Assembly (NCBI GenBank): GCA_021108005.1
Contig: JAIORS010000101.1
Coordinates: 1-57,094, forward strand
DNA length: 57,094 bases
Direction of reading: 5' to 3'
Origin: Candidatus Aegiribacteria sp.
Lineage (GTDB): Bacteria; Fermentibacterota; Fermentibacteria; Fermentibacterales; JCC-6
Shown in pieces: positions 35,661 through 44,121 of the stretch (position 1 is the first letter of the stretch; each line of letters starts with the position of its first letter). Made by a program: the position numbers and the translations under genes. The notes under the pieces are model-generated. The model was given only the letters and a program-made list of their open reading frames with translations. It made no database searches and was not told where the DNA came from.

Positions 35661-36910
35661 CACCGCACCTCCTTCAGTTCGTGTACAGAAGCAATTCTGC
35701 CAAGCACAGCGGAAGCCACAGCTGTTCCTATTCCGGCGAGATAGGTATTGCCTTTACCCTGCTTGCCCTTGAAATTCCTGTTCGATGTGCTTATCTGTAC
35801 TTCTCCCTCTCCGGTCATTCCAATCTGACCCGAGGCGCATCCGCCGCAGCCGGCGTTGCTGACGATGGCGCCGGCATCGAACATATCCTTCAGAAGACCT
35901 TCCTCAAGAAGTTTTGCCCAGGTTGCCCTCGTTGCGGGTACGACTTTCAACATGACGCCGGGGGCCACTTTCCTGCCCCGCAGCAGTTCCGCCGCATACT
36001 TCAGGTCCTGGTAGGTACCGTTAGTACAGCTTCCCACGAAGACTCCGTCTACCTTTACATCGGTCTTTTCCAATACGGTATACACATTCGTCGGGCTGGG
36101 CGGGGCAGCAATCAGAGGTTCCAGCCCCTTTATATCAAGTGAATAATCCTCCAGATAAACAGTATCCGAATCCGCATAAACAGCTTCACCGCGGCCCATA
36201 CCGAAGAAATCCAGAACCTTTTTATTCGGTGGTATCAGAGCTATTATAGCTCCCATTTCCGTGGCGAGACTCGAGAGTGTTACGCAGTCCTCCAGTGACG
36301 CGTTCTCAACCCACTGTCCGTATATCTCAACAGATTTGCCAAGCAGTTCATGATTGCTGAACCTTCTGAGCATGGCCAGAGCAACATCCTTGGCCTCTGT
36401 TCCTTCAGCAGGCATTCCCTCAAGTGTAACTTTTATGGATTCGGGAATTTCAAACCAGACTTTCCCGGTTTTAAAAGCATAGGCGATGTCCACATCACCC
36501 ATTCCCTGCCCGAAAGCCCCCACAGAACCCATAATGTTGAGGTGGCTGTCTGTTCCGACCGTAGTCGTTCCTGGTTTCGCGTATTTCTCTTCGATAACAA
36601 CATGGGAACCTATACCGGCATCGACATCGTAAACCTTAAGGTCGTTCTTTCCGGCATAGTTTCTGATCCGCTGCTGATTGTTGGCATAGGGAATGGTATT
36701 CGCCGGAACGTTGCAGTCGAAAGTGAAAAATGTCTTCGATTTGTCAGCTATGGGAGAATCCCCTCCGTACTTTTCAAGGTTCCCCACAACGTTCGCTCCT
36801 GCGAAATCCCTTGCCGTCCTGTTGTCGATATCGATCCAGACCACATCTCCGGGGTGGCAATCTCCTCCGCCATGGGATGACATGATTTTCTCGATTAGAG
36901 TTCTGCCCAT
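35660..36910 (-). CDS. leuC: 3-Isopropylmalate dehydratase-type large subunit
   Basis: 416 aa, aconitase superfamily. It shows FTFDCNVPANT, GIGSHVVIEEKYAKPGTTTVGTDSHLN, GAFGQGMGDVDIA and the three 4Fe-4S ligands in FVGSCTNG and GCGGCASGQ. Length matches the LeuC/HacA class. ATG 36910 has AAGGAGG 5 nt upstream and is preferred to the longer frame from 36943. It overlaps the metallophosphoesterase gene by 16 nt and the small subunit by 1 nt, so it lies in the overlapping alr operon. The leucine assignment is by family only. Confidence 0.86.
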   Translation of the reverse strand: MGRTLIEKIMSSHGGGDCHPGDVVWIDIDNRTARDFAGANVVGNLEKYGGDSPIADKSKTFFTFDCNVPANTIPYANNQQRIRNYAGKNDLKVYDVDAGIGSHVVIEEKYAKPGTTTVGTDSHLNIMGSVGAFGQGMGDVDIAYAFKTGKVWFEIPESIKVTLEGMPAEGTEAKDVALAMLRRFSNHELLGKSVEIYGQWVENASLEDCVTLSSLATEMGAIIALIPPNKKVLDFFGMGRGEAVYADSDTVYLEDYSLDIKGLEPLIAAPPSPTNVYTVLEKTDVKVDGVFVGSCTNGTYQDLKYAAELLRGRKVAPGVMLKVVPATRATWAKLLEEGLLKDMFDAGAIVSNAGCGGCASGQIGMTGEGEVQISTSNRNFKGKQGKGNTYLAGIGTAVASAVLGRIASVHELKEVR

Positions 36911-37674
36911 TTCTGCCTCCTTGTGAAATCTTCGGAATACCATTTACCCCTGGGGTCTCTACCAAGGGTCACGCATTTCAGAAAGGTCTCCGGAAGATTT
37001 TCGTATTCGTATTTCTTCTTATACAAAGCCATGTCAAAGGGAATTCTCTGCCAGCTGACAGAAGCGGTAGTGTTCTCTTCATTAATATCCAGAATGGCCA
37101 TTGTTGATTCTTCCGGAAGAGTTCCTCCCCCAATACTTCCTGGATTTATAATCATACGTGTATTTCTGGGCTGAAGGTACATATCGTGGGTATGACCAAG
37201 CAGCAGAATATCGCACGAATTCCGTTTTAGTATAAAATCGTATACTTCCTTTGAATCTCGTCCCCCGATACTTCCACAGATATTCCCGGGCAAACCGTGA
37301 ACACATAGTATTCGCCGGCTTCCAACCATGTACCGGATATCGGATGGAAGTCTCTTAAGGTATTTCCTTTGCTCGGAGCTGATCTGGTCTTCCGTCCATT
37401 GAAGCAGCTCGGAAGCCAGAAGTTCCCACTGAACATTTACAAATGAATCACCAGTACTGTCTCTCCCTTTTGCCACCGCTCTGTCACAGTTGCCTTGAAC
37501 GGTATCAATCTCATTACGCTGCATGAAATCGATAACTTCCGACGGGTACGGACCGAACTGGACAAGATCCCCCAGGCAGACAATCTGGTCTACACCTTCT
37601 CCAATAAGCGTTTTGTAACATGCTTCCAGTCCTGGAAGATTCCCATGAATGTCCGATATTATTCCTATTTTCAA
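36895..37674 (-). CDS. Calcineurin-like metallophosphoesterase
   Basis: 259 aa. The dinuclear metal site is complete: ISDIHGNLPGLE, CLGDLVQFGPYP, VQGNCDRAVAKG, CVHGLPGN, LLGHTHDMYL and INPGSIGG, as in YfcE/MJ0936-type phosphodiesterases. It starts with TTG overlapping the NamZ stop as TTGA. The substrate is unknown; context next to a muramidase and alanine racemase hints at envelope recycling but does not prove it. Confidence 0.87.
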   Translation of the reverse strand: MKIGIISDIHGNLPGLEACYKTLIGEGVDQIVCLGDLVQFGPYPSEVIDFMQRNEIDTVQGNCDRAVAKGRDSTGDSFVNVQWELLASELLQWTEDQISSEQRKYLKRLPSDIRYMVGSRRILCVHGLPGNICGSIGGRDSKEVYDFILKRNSCDILLLGHTHDMYLQPRNTRMIINPGSIGGGTLPEESTMAILDINEENTTASVSWQRIPFDMALYKKKYEYENLPETFLKCVTLGRDPRGKWYSEDFTRRQKWAEL

Positions 37675-38843
37675 CTGCGGAACTCCCTCTCGTATAGAAG
37701 AGTATCACCGGTAAACTCTGTATGTTGGACAGGATTACCACCGGCCAGTTCTAGAAGAGCTTCCGAATCGCTTCTGTTTATCGCTTCCCTCACCTCTGGT
37801 CCTCCCGAAAGAATGTCTATAGGCATTTTCCTGTATTCGTATTCGTATGGCGGATCATTCCACCTTGTCCGGGAATATCTGAAAACTTCGAGCAGAATGC
37901 CCAGTCCGGTTCGGAGAGGTCTGAATGCGGATTTGTCAAGTACATGAATCTCGGCACCATAACACATTTCTCCGGAATTTTTGTTGAAGGTGGGAATAAA
38001 CGTGTGTGAACGTAGAACCGCTCCTTCCGTCCATACGGTTCCATTAAGCCTTTCGCAAAGCTCCATTCCTTTAATCCAGGGGGCACCGAAAACTGTGAAT
38101 GGCCTTGTGGTTCCTCTCCCCTCTGAAAGGTTGGTGGCTTCCAGCAGACACATTCCTGGATAGACTGATGCTGCTTCGGGGGTAGGCATGTTGGGGGACG
38201 GATAAACCCATGGGTAATCGGCCGGGATGCCTTCTCCGTCCCATTCGCCCATTTTAATAACCGAAGGTTCGGGAAGGCCGTCAAGCCGGGCGAAAAGAAG
38301 GGCCATCTCCCCAATCGTCAGACCATGCCTGACCGGTATGGGATACAGCCCTACAAAGGATTCGTAGCCTTTTTTCAGAGGCTTTCCTTCGATTATTGAA
38401 TTGCCGAGCGGATTCGGCCTGTCAAGCACAACAACGGGCACGCGAGCTTCCCGGCAGACCCTCAAACAGTATGCCATCGTGTAAATGTAAGTGAAATATC
38501 TCGCGCCTACATCCTGGAGATCTACCACCAGGCAATCAAGTCCTTCAAGGATTGACGGATCAGGACTGCGTGTCTCACCGTAAAGGCTGAATACGGGTAT
38601 CCCGTAATGGGGATGCGTATATCCTTCCCACTCTATCATGTTGTCCTGGGTCTCGCCATGAAAGCCATGCTGGGGTCCGAACAGCATTTGAAGTTCAATA
38701 TCCGGAATGGCCGCAATAACATCCAGTGAAGACCTGTATCTGGAATTCACCGCCGCATAATGGGAAAGAAGCCCGATCCTTCCTCCTGGAAGCATTTTGC
38801 GAGTAAGCCTGTCAAGACCTGTCTTAAGATCCGACCCCGTCAG
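37671..38843 (-). CDS. namZ: NamZ-type exo-beta-N-acetylmuramidase (DUF1343)
   Basis: 390 aa from the proposed CTG 38843. Family hallmarks are abundant: RIGLLSHYAAVN, MLFGPQHGFHGE, GIPVFSLYGETRSP, VVDLQDVGARYFTYIYTMAY, VVLDRPNPLGN, ESFVGLYPIPVRHGLTIGE, PSPNMPTPEA and TNLSEGRGTTRPF. Characterised members release MurNAc from peptidoglycan fragments. Homology begins near the CTG, which overlaps the upstream stop as CTGA; an ATG at 38930 would add a very basic tail overlapping the neighbour by 91 nt. No signal peptide is seen, so it may act in the cytoplasm. Confidence 0.85.
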   Translation of the reverse strand: MTGSDLKTGLDRLTRKMLPGGRIGLLSHYAAVNSRYRSSLDVIAAIPDIELQMLFGPQHGFHGETQDNMIEWEGYTHPHYGIPVFSLYGETRSPDPSILEGLDCLVVDLQDVGARYFTYIYTMAYCLRVCREARVPVVVLDRPNPLGNSIIEGKPLKKGYESFVGLYPIPVRHGLTIGEMALLFARLDGLPEPSVIKMGEWDGEGIPADYPWVYPSPNMPTPEAASVYPGMCLLEATNLSEGRGTTRPFTVFGAPWIKGMELCERLNGTVWTEGAVLRSHTFIPTFNKNSGEMCYGAEIHVLDKSAFRPLRTGLGILLEVFRYSRTRWNDPPYEYEYRKMPIDILSGGPEVREAINRSDSEALLELAGGNPVQHTEFTGDTLLYEREFRS

Positions 38844-39604
38844 AATTCCAACCTGTCTCCGCGCCGGAGTATTACGATTCTGTCGCTGAATCTTCGCGCG
38901 ACGTCTTTTTCGATCTCGTGTCTTTCCCATGGTTTCAGATGGAAAGCATAAACAGGGATATCAGGTTTGTTCAGCTTTTCCAGTTCCTTTTCAAGAAGAG
39001 ACGGGGTAAGATGATTGCTTGCTATGGCAACATCCGTCTTCTGATCAGGAAATGATATCTCAGCAATGACCATCTTCAGATCGTTTATCTCTGAAGCTCT
39101 TTTCCAGATGGAATCGGTTGGTCCGGTATCGCCGGTATGCAGAATAGTACCGGTATCGGACCTGAAAAGAAAACCCCTGGCACCCGATCCATGACAGACA
39201 GGCTCAGCCCATGCGGATATTCCTCCTGGCAGCTCGAACCATTTCCTGTCCTCTATGTTCTCGTAAACCAATGCGGGACCGCTTGAGGTTTTTATATGGC
39301 TGAAATCCGGCCAGATAAGATCGTTCATATAATGCTTTTTAACAATATCAAGGCATGCTTTACTGCCCATTACCCTCAAAGGCTCATCCCGGATGGTAAC
39401 CGTGGCATCTATCATAAAGCCCAGTTCAAGTACGTGATCCAGATGAGCATGGGTAAGAAGAACCATCTCTACTTCCTGCTGCTGTAATCCCGAAAGCATG
39501 GATGCCGAACCTGCATCGAGAAGAACCGATTCTCCAAGGAGCATCGAACAGAGATTACACCCTAACTGTTTTGATCCGTCAACACCTATGACATCAATGT
39601 ACAC
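38840..39604 (-). CDS. Metallo-beta-lactamase-fold hydrolase, class II cyclic-nucleotide PDE-like
   Basis: 254 aa. The metal motif THAHLDHVLELG and upstream VLLDAGSASML, followed by CHGSGARGFLFRS, LHTGDTGPTDSIW, ISFPDQ and SNHLTP, match class II 3',5'-cyclic-nucleotide phosphodiesterase-like members of the beta-lactamase superfamily. The true substrate may be a cyclic nucleotide or another phosphoester. It starts with GTG, overlapping the end of alr by 11 nt, and its stop overlaps the proposed NamZ start. Confidence 0.82.
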   Translation of the reverse strand: MYIDVIGVDGSKQLGCNLCSMLLGESVLLDAGSASMLSGLQQQEVEMVLLTHAHLDHVLELGFMIDATVTIRDEPLRVMGSKACLDIVKKHYMNDLIWPDFSHIKTSSGPALVYENIEDRKWFELPGGISAWAEPVCHGSGARGFLFRSDTGTILHTGDTGPTDSIWKRASEINDLKMVIAEISFPDQKTDVAIASNHLTPSLLEKELEKLNKPDIPVYAFHLKPWERHEIEKDVARRFSDRIVILRRGDRLEF

Positions 39605-40751
39605 TTTCCGATCCTCTCTTTACAATAACTCTCGGCATAAAAGGACTTATACGAGTTACTATTTCGTAGTTTATCGTTCCCACCCATTCAGCCATCATTT
39701 CCGCTGTAATGATCTCATTTCCATCTTTCCCAAGCAGAACGGCGGTATCTTCAAGGGATACTTCGGGAATATCCGTAAGGTCAACCATAACAAGATTCAT
39801 GCATACACGCCCAAGAATGGGTGCCCTTTTTCCTCTTACCAGTACATGTGCGGAATTGCCACACTTTCTGTCGTAACCGTCGGCATAACCAACCGGCAGA
39901 ACACCGAGCCTTGTTTTTCTGCTTGTTCTGTATGTGCATCCGTAACCAATATAGCTTCCTTCTGGAAAATCTTTTATCTGGGCTATTCGGGTTTTCCAGG
40001 ATAGAACCGGTCTGAGTTCCGGAACAGGGATGCCGTTTGTCTGTGCTGACAGGAACGTTTCCCTGGAAGGCCAGAATCCGTAAAGACCGATCCCGGTTCT
40101 GAGCATATTGAAATGCGTTTCAGGAAAGAGTATGGTCGCCGCGGTACATGCTGTATGAATAATCGGAGGAAATATTCCCGATTTCCTGACCGTTTCAACC
40201 ACTTCTTTGAAGATACCAAGCTGTTTTTCAGCGAACTCATGGTTCAGAGTATCCTCAATATTGGCGAAGTGAGTCGACAACCCCTCTATTTCGAGACCCG
40301 GAGTTCCGGAGGCCTTTCGGATGAATTCTGGAACGTCTTCCGGAAGAATTCCCTGTCTTCCTGTTCCTGTTTCGATCTTAACATGCAGCCTGCAGGTTGT
40401 ATCGTTTCGCGGTATCTTCCCCAGCTTTTCAAGCGTCTCTATATTGTAAACTGTTAATCTCAGATCAGCGTCGACGGCTTCATGGAGCCTTTCCATAAGA
40501 ACATGGCCAAGCAGCAGAACTGGTCTTTTGATGCCGTAATGTCTTAGTTCAAGACCTTCATCAAGCGAATTGACAGCGAACCAGTCAGCAGAGGGAAGCA
40601 GAGAGGTAATCTCCCGTACACCGTGTCCGTAGGCGTTGGATTTCACAACGGAGCAGAAGAGAATCCTGTCATTGTCTGAACAGGATTTCAGCTGCCTGAG
40701 ATTCCAATCGGGAGCAGACTCGTCGATTTCTATCCATTTAAGATATCCCAT
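39594..40751 (-). CDS. alr: Alanine racemase
   Basis: 385 aa from ATG 40751. A PLP TIM-barrel enzyme making D-alanine for peptidoglycan. The PLP lysine is in CSVVKSNAYGHG; other marks are WFAVNSLDEGLELR, GLSTHFAN, the C-terminal-domain Tyr region SYIGYGCTYRTSRKTRLGVLPVGYADGY, and GRVCMNLVMVDLTD. A longer frame reaches 41009 but reads antisense through the next gene. No Shine-Dalgarno precedes the ATG; see the promoter entry for a possible leaderless transcript. It is first gene of a six-gene overlapping operon. Confidence 0.93.
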   Translation of the reverse strand: MGYLKWIEIDESAPDWNLRQLKSCSDNDRILFCSVVKSNAYGHGVREITSLLPSADWFAVNSLDEGLELRHYGIKRPVLLLGHVLMERLHEAVDADLRLTVYNIETLEKLGKIPRNDTTCRLHVKIETGTGRQGILPEDVPEFIRKASGTPGLEIEGLSTHFANIEDTLNHEFAEKQLGIFKEVVETVRKSGIFPPIIHTACTAATILFPETHFNMLRTGIGLYGFWPSRETFLSAQTNGIPVPELRPVLSWKTRIAQIKDFPEGSYIGYGCTYRTSRKTRLGVLPVGYADGYDRKCGNSAHVLVRGKRAPILGRVCMNLVMVDLTDIPEVSLEDTAVLLGKDGNEIITAEMMAEWVGTINYEIVTRISPFMPRVIVKRGSESVH

Positions 40752-40758
40752 GCCATAA

Positions 40759-40787
40759 TTTATAAACAGCGTATATTTTCTATGCAA
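40759..40787 (-). promoter_or_regulatory. Possible promoter for a leaderless alr mRNA
   Basis: On the minus strand TTGCAT (40787-40782), a 17-nt spacer and TATAAA (40764-40759, 5 of 6). The start of transcription would fall about 7 nt on, essentially at the alr ATG 40751. This fits the absence of a ribosome-binding site. The -35 box matches only 3 of 6. Confidence 0.4.
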
Positions 40788-40827
40788 GGATGAACATTTT
40801 GAATTGTCCCGGGAAAGGAGCAGAATC

Positions 40828-41919
40828 ATGTCGAAAGTTTTCTTTCTTCCGATCGATAAGGCACTAATGGATGGAGAATTCGCGAAGCTGCTGAATAAAG
40901 CCGCAGATATGAAGGGAATTCGACCGACGGATACGGTCGCTGTAAAAATACATCCCGGTGAAGAGGGAAATACTTCGTACGTAAGCCCGGATAATGTGAA
41001 CAGAGTCATCGATGCTCTCGATCCGGGAACGAACAGGATATTTCTTACCGATACAACCGTCCTGTACCCGGGAAGAAGAATGTCCGCTCCCGATTACCTT
41101 CGTTTGACCAATGAACACGGATTCGGATTACCGTATACAGCACCGTTTATAATAGCCGATGGCCTTCGCGGTGAAGATGAGACGGTAGTGAAAACGCCGG
41201 AAGATTTTCATACCGATGAAGCGTATATAGCCTCCATTATCTCAAGTTCAGACGCTCTGGTTGTAATCAGTCATTTCAAGGGACATCTGCTTACAGGCTT
41301 CGGGGGAGCTCTGAAAAACCTCGGCATGGGATGTGCCTCCAGAGCCGGGAAACTCTATCAGCATTCTTCAGTAAATCCGCTGATAAAAACTGATAAATGT
41401 AATGCCTGCGGCATCTGCGCCGCATACTGCCGGGAAAAAGCCATCAGTATCGGCACATATGCGAAAATAAACCCTGATATCTGTACAGGCTGCGGTGAAT
41501 GTCTGGGCCGATGCCCGGAGGGGGCCATAAGGGTAAGCTGGAACCAGAACATGAACGTTTTCGTAAGGAGAATGGTGGAGTACGCCTGGGCTGCAGTAAA
41601 GGTTTCAAGGCCTCTTGTATACGTTAATTTCCTTACATCGATTGTACCCGATTGCGACTGTATGCATGATTCCGATCCGCCATTTGTTGATGATATCGGC
41701 ATACTGGCCTCAACCGATCCCGTCGCGATTGACATGGCATCGCTTGACCTGGTAACCGCTGCCCCGGCCTCGGAGAATTCCCCGGTCAGGGCGGGAGCGG
41801 GAGAGGATAAATTCACTGCCTGCCGCCCGGACATCTGTGGAATCCTGCAGCTCTCTATCGCTGAATCCATCGGATTGGGCTCCATGGAATACAACCTTGT
41901 AAAAATAGTTGATGCTTAA
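40828..41919 (+). CDS. DUF362-domain iron-sulfur protein
   Basis: 363 aa from ATG 40828 (AAAGGAG upstream). The DUF362 domain (VAVKIHPGEEGNTSYVSP, ISHFKGHLLTGFGGALKNLGMG, STDPVAIDMASLDL) is interrupted by a bacterial ferredoxin insert with two 4Fe-4S motifs, CNACGICAAYC and CTGCGECLGRCPEG. It probably handles electrons in the cytoplasm; no electron partner is adjacent. It overlaps the following DMT transporter by 8 nt. Confidence 0.88.
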   Translation: MSKVFFLPIDKALMDGEFAKLLNKAADMKGIRPTDTVAVKIHPGEEGNTSYVSPDNVNRVIDALDPGTNRIFLTDTTVLYPGRRMSAPDYLRLTNEHGFGLPYTAPFIIADGLRGEDETVVKTPEDFHTDEAYIASIISSSDALVVISHFKGHLLTGFGGALKNLGMGCASRAGKLYQHSSVNPLIKTDKCNACGICAAYCREKAISIGTYAKINPDICTGCGECLGRCPEGAIRVSWNQNMNVFVRRMVEYAWAAVKVSRPLVYVNFLTSIVPDCDCMHDSDPPFVDDIGILASTDPVAIDMASLDLVTAAPASENSPVRAGAGEDKFTACRPDICGILQLSIAESIGLGSMEYNLVKIVDA

Positions 41920-42766
41920 TACTCCTCGGCGAAAAGCTGCTTCATACATGTCTCTGGGCGCGCTTTTCCTTTCCACAGTTCCAGTTTTTGTGAAACTTAT
42001 TCCACCGGAAGCAGGAATACCAACAACGCAGAAGCTTTTCATGCGGGGAGCAGTGGCAACCCTTGCTCTGGCGGTCGTACTTCTTAAAAAGGGCATTTCT
42101 TTCAAACCGGGCAGCCCGCTTCTGCTCGGAGCAAGATCCCTCTTCGGAATTGCGGGAATGCTTGCCTATTTCCTTGCGGTGGAAGGTATGCCCCTTGCTG
42201 AAGCCGTAACGATCAACAAGCTCAGTCCTTTTTTCGTTCTTATTCTTTCCTGGATTTTCCTGGGTGAAAAATTGAAGAAAACTCAGATACTGGCCATAAT
42301 TCTGGGATTTACGGGGGTGATAGTAATCCTCAGACCAGCTTCCATTCCATTGACTCTTCCAGCCGGACTCGCCGTAATTTCAGCACTGTTCGCGGGAAGC
42401 GCCTATACGACCCTGAGAGCCCTTAGAAAAACGGACAGACCCCTGCTCGTAGTTTTCTGGTTTTCGGCAGCTGTAACTGTATTCTTTCTCCCTTCAGTCA
42501 TCGTTGGGGGAGTCATGCCCGGTTTAAAACCGCTTGTTTTCCTTTTCTGCATAGGTATATCGGGAACAGCCGGTCAGCTGTTCATGACGAAGGCTTACCG
42601 CTGCGCCCCGGGTGGAGAAGTTGCCATATACGGCTATCTCAGTGTTGTGTTCTCGATGCTGTGGCAGATACTCTTCTTCGATTCTATGCCAGTCGCAGCA
42701 GTATTTATCGGAGCGGGACTGATTCTTCTCGGCGGATGGATGAACTACAGAAACAACGGTAACTGA
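41912..42766 (+). CDS. EamA/DMT-superfamily transporter
   Basis: 284 aa, about ten hydrophobic helices in two EamA repeats. The first begins SLGALFLSTVPVFVKLIP and includes EAVTINKLSPFFVLILSWIFLGEKLKKTQI; the second ends GEVAIYGYLSVVFSMLWQILFFDSMP. Likely exports metabolites; the substrate is unknown. ATG 41912 overlaps the end of the DUF362 gene, so the two are co-transcribed. Confidence 0.88.
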   Translation: MLNTPRRKAASYMSLGALFLSTVPVFVKLIPPEAGIPTTQKLFMRGAVATLALAVVLLKKGISFKPGSPLLLGARSLFGIAGMLAYFLAVEGMPLAEAVTINKLSPFFVLILSWIFLGEKLKKTQILAIILGFTGVIVILRPASIPLTLPAGLAVISALFAGSAYTTLRALRKTDRPLLVVFWFSAAVTVFFLPSVIVGGVMPGLKPLVFLFCIGISGTAGQLFMTKAYRCAPGGEVAIYGYLSVVFSMLWQILFFDSMPVAAVFIGAGLILLGGWMNYRNNGN

Positions 42767-42771
42767 GACAT

Positions 42772-42793
42772 TTTCCAGTATTAAATCTGGAAA
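42772..42793 (+). other. Short hairpin after the DMT transporter
   Basis: TTTCCAG (42772-42778) and CTGGAAA (42787-42793) pair over an 8-nt AT loop, starting 6 nt after the transporter stop. It lacks a following T-tract, so terminator function is weakly supported. Confidence 0.25.
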
Positions 42794-42884
42794 TGATACC
42801 GAATGTATTATAGTATTGTAATGTATTTGTGATCCAGGCAATTTGCCTTATGACATTCAAGGTCGTTAAAGGGAAGGAAACGTA

Positions 42885-44009
42885 ATGAAATATCTTCTGC
42901 TGATTGTCATCTCTATAGCTTTTCTTTCAGGATGCGGTGAAGACGGGCAGGAAACCGCAGCTGTTCAGGATATTCCGACCCTTCCTGTTGATACACTTGG
43001 CCTGATGAATGAGATCGGAGTTGAGACAGGCGATTCCACGAATACTTTCGGTTCCATAGTCAGCGCTCTTATCTATCAGAGTAACAGAATTCTGGTGCTT
43101 GATCAGGTCGCATGCTGCGTAAAGATCTACGACAGTAACGGTAATTACCTTCAGCAGCTGTCCAGGCAGGGCAATGGCCCTGGTGAACTGGTCATGCCGT
43201 GGGATATGTTCATTATGGCCGACGGCAGGCTGATGATTCTTGACATGGGAAAACGGGGATTCGTTGTATTCGATGATTCGCTGCAGTTCGTTGAGGAATA
43301 CGGTCTCTGGACACAGAATCCGCCAATGCAGGGAACCGCGGTTTCTGACAGTCAATTTGTCGCCTACAAAGTTGACACGGATATGGCCGATAACGAGATC
43401 GTAATGAACCGTAGAGTAGCTCTTTATACCTGCGGAGATAAGGAATGGGATCAGATCTTCTGGCAGGATTCCATTGAAGCGAGTATGAATGAGATAATCG
43501 AGAATCCCTCCATGTTCATACTCGATCTTCTTGATCCGTTGAGTATCGGAGGAAACGGTTCACATGGAATCTATTTCTCTCTTAAAGATGGCGAGGATTA
43601 TCAGGTAACCGGATGGAATCCGGAGGGAGAGGAAACCCTGAGCATCTGCCTGAATATCGAACCGGTAAACAAATCAATGGAAGAGATCGCCGCGGAGAGT
43701 ACGTATGTAAACAACTACTTGAACCGGATGAGCGGCGGAGGTGGCGCGGGATTGGTCTTCGAGCCTGATTCATTCAAAGATATGGTGATAGGAGTAGATA
43801 TAGGGCCGGATGGCAATCTATGGGTTCGGCGCGGTACGGTCGATAGTCCCTTCTTCGATATCTTCGATCCAGAGAACGGGGAACTTCTCCATCATACTGT
43901 ATTCCCGGCAGAGGGCTGGAGTTGGAAAACAAGCGTTTCACCGGAAGGTGTCCTTGCATGGGAAGAGGATCCGGAAGAAGGTTATCAGAAACTCTACATT
44001 CTCGAGTAA
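42885..44009 (+). CDS. Six-bladed beta-propeller-like lipoprotein
   Basis: 374 aa with a clear lipoprotein signal (LLLIVISIAFLSGCGED) and AAGGA before the ATG. Repeating blades of the 6-bladed/NHL type are visible: NRILVLDQVACCVKIYDSNG, QLSRQGNGPGELVMPWDMF, DGRLMILDMGKRGFVVFDD and DIGPDGNLWVRRGT. Bacteroidetes-like phyla have many such lipoproteins, usually of unknown ligand. It is preceded by a gap of about 120 nt and faces a nested inverted repeat downstream. Confidence 0.8.
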   Translation: MKYLLLIVISIAFLSGCGEDGQETAAVQDIPTLPVDTLGLMNEIGVETGDSTNTFGSIVSALIYQSNRILVLDQVACCVKIYDSNGNYLQQLSRQGNGPGELVMPWDMFIMADGRLMILDMGKRGFVVFDDSLQFVEEYGLWTQNPPMQGTAVSDSQFVAYKVDTDMADNEIVMNRRVALYTCGDKEWDQIFWQDSIEASMNEIIENPSMFILDLLDPLSIGGNGSHGIYFSLKDGEDYQVTGWNPEGEETLSICLNIEPVNKSMEEIAAESTYVNNYLNRMSGGGGAGLVFEPDSFKDMVIGVDIGPDGNLWVRRGTVDSPFFDIFDPENGELLHHTVFPAEGWSWKTSVSPEGVLAWEEDPEEGYQKLYILE

Positions 44010-44013
44010 TAAT

Positions 44014-44117
44014 TAGGGACGGAGGCAATTTAATCAAAATGGGCAAATAAACAAATCCTTACTAATAGTAACCATACTATTTATTTGCGAATTTAAAATA
44101 AAAAGCCTCCGTCCCTA
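44014..44117. repeat. Nested inverted-repeat element (terminal repeats TAGGGACGGAGGC)
   Basis: A perfect 13-bp terminal inverted repeat, TAGGGACGGAGGC (44014-44026) and GCCTCCGTCCCTA (44105-44117), encloses a second pair GCAAATAAA/TTTATTTGC (44043-44051, 44080-44088) and an inner ATAGTA-ACCA-TACTAT hairpin (44065-44080). The whole 104 nt lies between the stop codons of two converging genes. The GC-rich ends and AT-rich core resemble a REP/MITE-like element. Read as RNA it could also act as a bidirectional terminator. No second copy is in the window. Confidence 0.75.
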
Positions 44118-44121
44118 TTTA

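Noticed and set aside
40752-41009. An 86-residue N-terminal extension of alanine racemase
   Set aside because: It would read antisense through the start of the DUF362 gene, is rich in Ser/Phe/Ile without domain resemblance, and the family N-terminus begins at 40751.
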